NCBI GenBank assembly: GCA_030691435.1
Contig: JAUYEK010000043.1
Span: forward strand, 1-9,773
Length of the DNA stretch: 9,773 bases
Direction of reading: 5' to 3'
Origin: Sulfuricella sp.
GTDB taxonomy: Bacteria; Pseudomonadota; Gammaproteobacteria; Burkholderiales; Sulfuricellaceae
Positions 6,673-9,773 of the stretch are shown here, one piece after another. Below the pieces are notes generated by a model that made no database searches, was not told the origin of the DNA, and saw only the letters and a program-made list of their open reading frames with translations. The position numbers were made by a program, and so were the translations under genes. Every line of letters begins with the position of its first letter. The stretch's first letter is position 1.

Positions 6673-7230
6673 ATGGTTAGTTTGCAGACACCGGTTTGCG
6701 ATTTCGGCTGGGAGGCCCCGGATTTCGACCTGCCCGGGGTGGACGGCAAACGCTATAACCCGGCCGCTGCGCGCGGACCCAAAGGCCTGCTGGTGATGTT
6801 CATCTGCAACCACTGCCCTTACGTCCAGGCGATTCGCGACCGCCTTGTGCGCGACTGCCGGGAGTTGCAGCAGATGGGCATCAACACCATTGCCATCATG
6901 TCGAACGATCCGGCCGACTACCCGGAAGACTCCTTCGACAACATGAAAAAGGTAGCACAGGAATTCGACTTCCCGTTCCCCTACGTGTGGGATGAAAGCC
7001 AGGAAGTGGCGAAAGCCTATGGCGCAGTATGCACGCCGGACTTCTTCGGCTTCAACGCCGACCTGGAATTGCAGTACCGCGGCCGGCTCGATGCTTCGCG
7101 CAAAGAGGCCGCGCCCACCGGCGCCCGGCGCGACCTGTTCGAAGCGATGAAGGAAGTGGCGTTGACCGGCAAGGGTCCGGCAGGGCAGATCCCGAGCATG
7201 GGCTGCTCGATTAAATGGCGTGAGGCGTAA
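6673..7230 (+). CDS. Thioredoxin-fold PRX-like protein with CNHC motif
   Basis: A 185-residue thioredoxin-fold protein of the AhpC/TSA-like or PRX-like group, probably cytosolic because no signal peptide is visible. After an N-terminal strand (APDFDLPGVDGKRYNP) comes LLVMFICNHCPYVQ, whose C45-N-H-C48 occupies the redox CxxC position. C120-T-P, at the usual cis-proline position, is followed by DFFGFNADLELQYRG. A further cysteine lies near the C-terminus (MGCSIKW). Specific substrate and partner are unknown; a thiol-disulfide or peroxide role is inferred. The ATG at 6673 is set by AGGAG at 6660-6664 with an 8-base gap. The last codons and the stop TAA lie inside heptad array D, so the ending REA may be repeat-derived. 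Confidence 0.88.
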   Translation: MVSLQTPVCDFGWEAPDFDLPGVDGKRYNPAAARGPKGLLVMFICNHCPYVQAIRDRLVRDCRELQQMGINTIAIMSNDPADYPEDSFDNMKKVAQEFDFPFPYVWDESQEVAKAYGAVCTPDFFGFNADLELQYRGRLDASRKEAAPTGARRDLFEAMKEVALTGKGPAGQIPSMGCSIKWREA

Positions 7231-7338
7231 AACGTGAGGGGTGAGGCGAAAACCGTGGCCTTTGACCGTTCGCTGACCCAGTGCTGGAAAGCCTTACATG
7301 GCTTTCGCCCCTCACCCCTCACGCCTCACCTCTGACGC
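7218..7338. repeat. Heptad array D: inverted arms between the PRX-like and phosphatase genes
   Basis: The left arm, 7218-7252, holds five 7-nt units in exact register (GCGTGAG, GCGTAAA, ACGTGAG, GGGTGAG, GCGAAAA). The right arm, 7311-7338, holds four facing units (CTCACCC, CTCACGC, CTCACCT, CTGACGC). CGTGAGGGGTGAGG at 7233-7246 pairs perfectly over 14 bases with 7310-7323. The two arms carry matching variants in matching order, as an inverted duplication would. The PRX-like stop codon (7228-7230) is inside the second unit, and the right arm ends 2 bases before the phosphatase ATG. Total span is 121 bases, against 120 for array A. Confidence 0.9.
7287..7306 (+). other. Hairpin in the core of array D
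   Basis: GAAAGCC (7287-7293) and GGCTTTC (7300-7306) form a perfect 7-bp stem with a TTACAT loop. It sits against the right arm of array D and could nest inside the longer stem. It is not followed by a T-run, so I do not call it a terminator. Confidence 0.6.
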
Positions 7339-7340
7339 CC

Positions 7341-8120
7341 ATGCTCCAATCCATCATCGAAGCCGTTAAAACCGTGGCTCGGCAGGAAATCATGCCGCGC
7401 TACCTGAAGGTCGCGCACCAGCGCAAGATCGATGGCAGCCTTTTCACCGAGGCGGACATCGCCGCGCAAACCGCGCTGGTTTCGGCACTCAAGCACATCC
7501 ACGATTACCCGGTGCTGGGCGAGGAAATGCTGCCGGAGCAGCAGGAAGCCCTGTGGCGTGCCGGAGAAGATGGGCTATGGTGCATCGACCCGATCGACGG
7601 CACCTCCAATTTCTTCAACGGCCTGCCTCATTTCGCGGTTTCTGTTGCCCTGATGCGTGATGGGCAAAGCGTACTGGGCGTGGTCTACGACCCAATGGCG
7701 GATGAAGTGTTCTGGGCGGAGCAGGGCAAGGGCGCTTGCCTCAATGGCGAACCGCTGCCGATCAAGGAACGTGTACCCGAATTCAACCATGCCATGGCGG
7801 CGATCGACTTCAAACGTCTCAAGCCACATCTGGCGCAGCAACTGGTGGCGTCGCCGCCATTTGCCTCGCAGCGCAACTTCGGCGCCAGCACGCTGGACTG
7901 GTGCTACGTGGCGGCGGGACGTTTCAATCTTTACCTGCATGGAGGGCAGAAGCTTTGGGATTATGCCGCCGGATCGCTGATCCTGACGGAGGCAGGCGGT
8001 TCCATGTGTACACTGGACGAGGACGATTTCTGGGCCGGCGATCTTTGGCAGCGCTCGGTCATTGCCGCGCTGAACCCTGATTTATTCGACGCCTGGAAAG
8101 CCTGGATCCGTGCACGGTAA
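7341..8120 (+). CDS. Inositol monophosphatase family phosphatase
   Basis: A 259-residue Mg-dependent, Li-sensitive-type sugar/inositol phosphatase. The metal-binding residues of the family are visible: GEE at 60-62, DPIDGTSNF starting at D83 with D86, and LWDYAAG with D207. The divergent lid around 130-190 does not let me choose between inositol-1-phosphate, histidinol phosphate or another sugar phosphate as substrate. The ATG at 7341 fits the usual N-terminal helix (LQSIIEAVKTVARQEI), but no Shine-Dalgarno is visible because pyrimidine-rich repeat sequence lies directly upstream. An in-frame GTG at 7281 would add 20 residues read mostly through the repeat (SPLTPHASPLTP), and I reject it. The gene is on the same strand as the PRX-like gene, 110 bases downstream. 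Confidence 0.9.
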   Translation: MLQSIIEAVKTVARQEIMPRYLKVAHQRKIDGSLFTEADIAAQTALVSALKHIHDYPVLGEEMLPEQQEALWRAGEDGLWCIDPIDGTSNFFNGLPHFAVSVALMRDGQSVLGVVYDPMADEVFWAEQGKGACLNGEPLPIKERVPEFNHAMAAIDFKRLKPHLAQQLVASPPFASQRNFGASTLDWCYVAAGRFNLYLHGGQKLWDYAAGSLILTEAGGSMCTLDEDDFWAGDLWQRSVIAALNPDLFDAWKAWIRAR

Positions 8121-8140
8121 TAGCCCGGCAAGCCGGCCAG

Positions 8141-8164
8141 TCGAAACAAGCAAATCGAAACAAA
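8141..8164 (+). repeat. Short direct repeat, TCGAAACAA twice
   Basis: TCGAAACAA occurs at 8141-8149 and 8155-8163, a period of 14 bases. It lies just after the phosphatase gene. No function is apparent. Confidence 0.5.
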
Positions 8165-8182
8165 CGCCCCTTACCATTGCCT

Positions 8183-8249
8183 CCTCTCCCGCTTGCGGGA
8201 GAGGATTGAGGTGAGGGCAGTCCCTGCGGGAGAGGGTTGGGGAGAGGGG
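8183..8249. repeat. CTCTCCCGC/GCGGGAGAG-type intergenic repeat
   Basis: CCTCTCCCGC and GCGGGAGAGG (8183-8204) make a near-continuous palindrome around TT. TGCGGGAGAGG recurs at 8225-8235, followed by GGTTGGGGAGAGGGG. This is one member of a dispersed intergenic repeat class seen in many proteobacterial genomes (recalled). It lies between the phosphatase and tkt. It lacks a T-run but may still limit read-through into tkt. Confidence 0.8.
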
Positions 8250-8282
8250 TATTGCCCTTTGATTTTGCCGACATCGGTCAAG

Positions 8283-8337
8283 TCTTATATCTTTTATCTA
8301 TAAGAAATATTCTTGGGACAATAAAAATCTGTTATTG
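8283..8337. promoter_or_regulatory. Two dyads upstream of tkt, possible LysR-type (CbbR-like) operator
   Basis: Dyad 1 is TCTTATA (8283-8289), a 9-base gap, then TATAAGA (8299-8305). Dyad 2 is CAATAA (8319-8324), a 7-base gap, then TTATTG (8332-8337). Both contain T-N11-A, the LysR-family box, and dyad 2 also fits the TNA-N7-TNA pattern reported for CbbR. Their centres lie about 34 bases apart, near -77 and -43 from the predicted start, an arrangement typical of LysR-type activators. The regulator is not in the window, so its identity is a guess. Confidence 0.4.
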
Positions 8338-8364
8338 CCCTTAGTCCGGCTCGTGAGTGATAAT
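8335..8364 (+). promoter_or_regulatory. Predicted sigma70 promoter of tkt
   Basis: TTGCCC (8335-8340) matches four and GATAAT (8359-8364) five of six consensus bases, with an 18-base spacer. The expected start near 8371 gives a leader of about 34 bases. The weak -35 overlaps dyad 2, which suits an activator-dependent promoter. Confidence 0.45.
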
Positions 8365-8404
8365 CGTAGGTTTGAATAGCCCTTAGCAGAAAAAGGAAAC
8401 AAGA

Positions 8405-9773
8405 ATGGCCACTCGTAAAGACCTCGCGAACGCGATCCGCGCCCTCTCCATGGACGCCGTGCAAAAAGCCAATTCCGGCCACCCCGGCGCCCCCATGGGC
8501 ATGGCGGAAATCTCGGAAGTGGTGTGGAACCATCACCTGCGCCACAACCCGGCCAACCCCAAGTGGTTCGGTCGCGACCGCTTCGTACAGTCCAACGGCC
8601 ACGCCTCGATGCTGATTTACTCCCTGCTGCACCTGACCGGCTATGACCTGCCGATCGAGGAAATCAAGAAATTCCGTCAGATGCACTCCAAGACGCCGGG
8701 CCACCCCGAGTATGGCTACACCCCCGGCGTCGAGACCACCACTGGCCCGCTCGGCCAGGGCATCGCCAACGCCGTCGGCATGGCCATGGCGGAGAAGCTT
8801 CTGGCAGCGGAGTTCAACAAGCCGGGCCACGAGATCGTCAATCATCACACCTATGTTTTCGTGGGTGACGGCTGCCTGATGGAGGGCATTTCCCACGAGG
8901 CCTGCGCGCGGGCCGGCACTTGGGGCCTGGGCAAGCTGATCACCTTCTGGGACGACAACGGCATTTCCATCGACGGCCACATCGAGGGCTGGTACACCGA
9001 CGACACCGCCAAGCGCTTCGAAGCCTACGGCTGGCATGTCATCCCCAACGTCGACGGGCACGATCCGGTGGCGATAGATGCCGCCGTGCAGGCCGCCAAG
9101 GCGGTGACCGACAAACCTTCGATGATCTGCTGCAAGACCGTGATCGGCAAGGGCTCCCCCAACAAGGAAGGTACCCACGACGTGCATGGCGCCGCATTGG
9201 GCGACGCCGAAATTGCCGCCACCCGCGCCAATATCGGCTGGAACCACGGTCCTTTCGAAATTCCCAAAGACGTGTATGAAGGCTGGGATTGCCGCACCAA
9301 GGGACAAGGCCTCGAAACACTGTGGAACAACAAGTTTGCCGAATATACCCAAGCCTTCCCGAAGGAAGCCGCCGAATTCAAGCGCCGCATGGTTGGAGAT
9401 CTGTCTGCTGGCTGGAAAAAACACGCTGCCGACTTCATCGCCAAGACCAACGAAAAAGCGGAGACCATTGCAACTCGCAAAGCCTCGCAGAACTGCATCA
9501 ACGGTCTGGCTCCGGTCCTGCCTGAATTCCTCGGCGGTTCCGCCGACCTGACCGGTTCCAACCTGACCAACTGGACAGGTTGCCACCACGTCAAGGGCAA
9601 GAGCACCGGCAACTACATCAGCTACGGCGTGCGCGAGTTCGGCATGTCCCACATCATGAACGGCATGGCGCTGCACGGCGGCCTGATGCCGTTCGGCGGC
9701 ACCTTCCTGATGTTCTCGGAATACGCCCGCAACGCCCTGCGCATGTCCGCCCTGATGAAGCAGCGCGTGATTT
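8405..9773 (+). CDS. tkt: Transketolase (3' end outside window)
   Basis: A thiamine-diphosphate enzyme that moves two-carbon ketol units between sugar phosphates in the non-oxidative pentose phosphate pathway, and in the Calvin cycle where present. The window holds 456 codons of a protein usually about 660-670 long. Seen here are the N-terminal SGHPGAPMG with H26, [16 protein letters not shown], the cofactor motif [13 protein letters not shown], the [10 protein letters not shown] segment, and the start of the second domain with the catalytic glutamate E411 in [18 protein letters not shown]. The ATG at 8405 is preceded by AGGA (8394-8397) with a 7-base gap. The upstream region carries a promoter and two LysR-type-like dyads. 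Whether this copy serves carbon fixation (cbbT) cannot be told from the window; no other cbb gene is visible. Confidence 0.97.
   Translation, partial: MATRKDLANAIRALSMDAVQKANSGHPGAPMGMAEISEVVWNHHLRHNPANPKWFGRDRFVQSNGHASMLIYSLLHLTGYDLPIEEIKKFRQMHSKTPGHPEYGYTPGVETTTGPLGQGIANAVGMAMAEKLLAAEFNKPGHEIVNHHTYVFVGDGCLMEGISHEACARAGTWGLGKLITFWDDNGISIDGHIEGWYTDDTAKRFEAYGWHVIPNVDGHDPVAIDAAVQAAKAVTDKPSMICCKTVIGKGSPNKEGTHDVHGAALGDAEIAATRANIGWNHGPFEIPKDVYEGWDCRTKGQGLETLWNNKFAEYTQAFPKEAAEFKRRMVGDLSAGWKKHAADFIAKTNEKAETIATRKASQNCINGLAPVLPEFLGGSADLTGSNLTNWTGCHHVKGKSTGNYISYGVREFGMSHIMNGMALHGGLMPFGGTFLMFSEYARNALRMSALMKQRVI

Noticed and set aside
8294..9676. 460-codon open frame on the minus strand opposite tkt
   Set aside because: It lies entirely antisense to clear transketolase, runs through its promoter, and reads as a low-complexity A/V/G/H-rich sequence with no family resemblance. 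It is a codon-bias shadow.

Overview
The window looks like a chromosomal segment of a GC-rich betaproteobacterium. The ArgA, RsmE, YggX and transketolase sequences have the look of the Nitrosomonadales/Gallionellales type. That placement is recalled from family resemblance and was not computed. All seven genes are recognisable housekeeping, metabolic or signalling genes. I see no phage, transposase, tRNA, rRNA or CRISPR.

Layout. The left two thirds is a run of five minus-strand genes, in transcription order: rsmE (16S rRNA U1498 methyltransferase), argA (N-acetylglutamate synthase), yggX (Fe(II)-trafficking protein), ppk1 (polyphosphate kinase), and a c-di-GMP signalling gene with EAL, CBS-pair and GGDEF domains that runs off the left edge. 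At about 6.6 kb the direction flips. A compact 78-base divergent region separates rsmE from a rightward set: a thioredoxin-like/PRX-like protein with a CNHC motif, an inositol-monophosphatase-family phosphatase, and tkt (transketolase), cut by the right edge. A good sigma70-like promoter faces rsmE and another faces tkt. Two LysR-type-like dyads lie just upstream of the tkt promoter.

The genes are ordinary but the junctions are not. Six of the seven gene junctions carry a repeat. Four carry imperfect 7-nt tandem repeats (unit variants GGTGAGG, GGTGATG/GGTAATG, GTTCTGA and GCGTGAG). One carries a REP-like GTAGGAGCG palindrome, and one a CTCTCCCGC..GCGGGAGAG-type repeat. Three of the heptad arrays (1698-1817, 3927-3979, 7218-7338) have a purine-rich arm facing a pyrimidine-rich arm across a non-repetitive core. 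In each, the purine-rich arm is on the mRNA strand at or just after a stop codon. The ppk and thioredoxin-like stop codons lie inside repeat units, and the fourth array encodes the first residues of ArgA. The left arm of the first array is also a textbook four-tetrad G-quadruplex motif.

Functionally, ppk (polyphosphate), yggX (iron and redox), the thioredoxin-like protein and the c-di-GMP protein fit general stress and surface-lifestyle physiology. argA, rsmE, the phosphatase and tkt are core metabolism. I see no evidence that they form one dedicated system.
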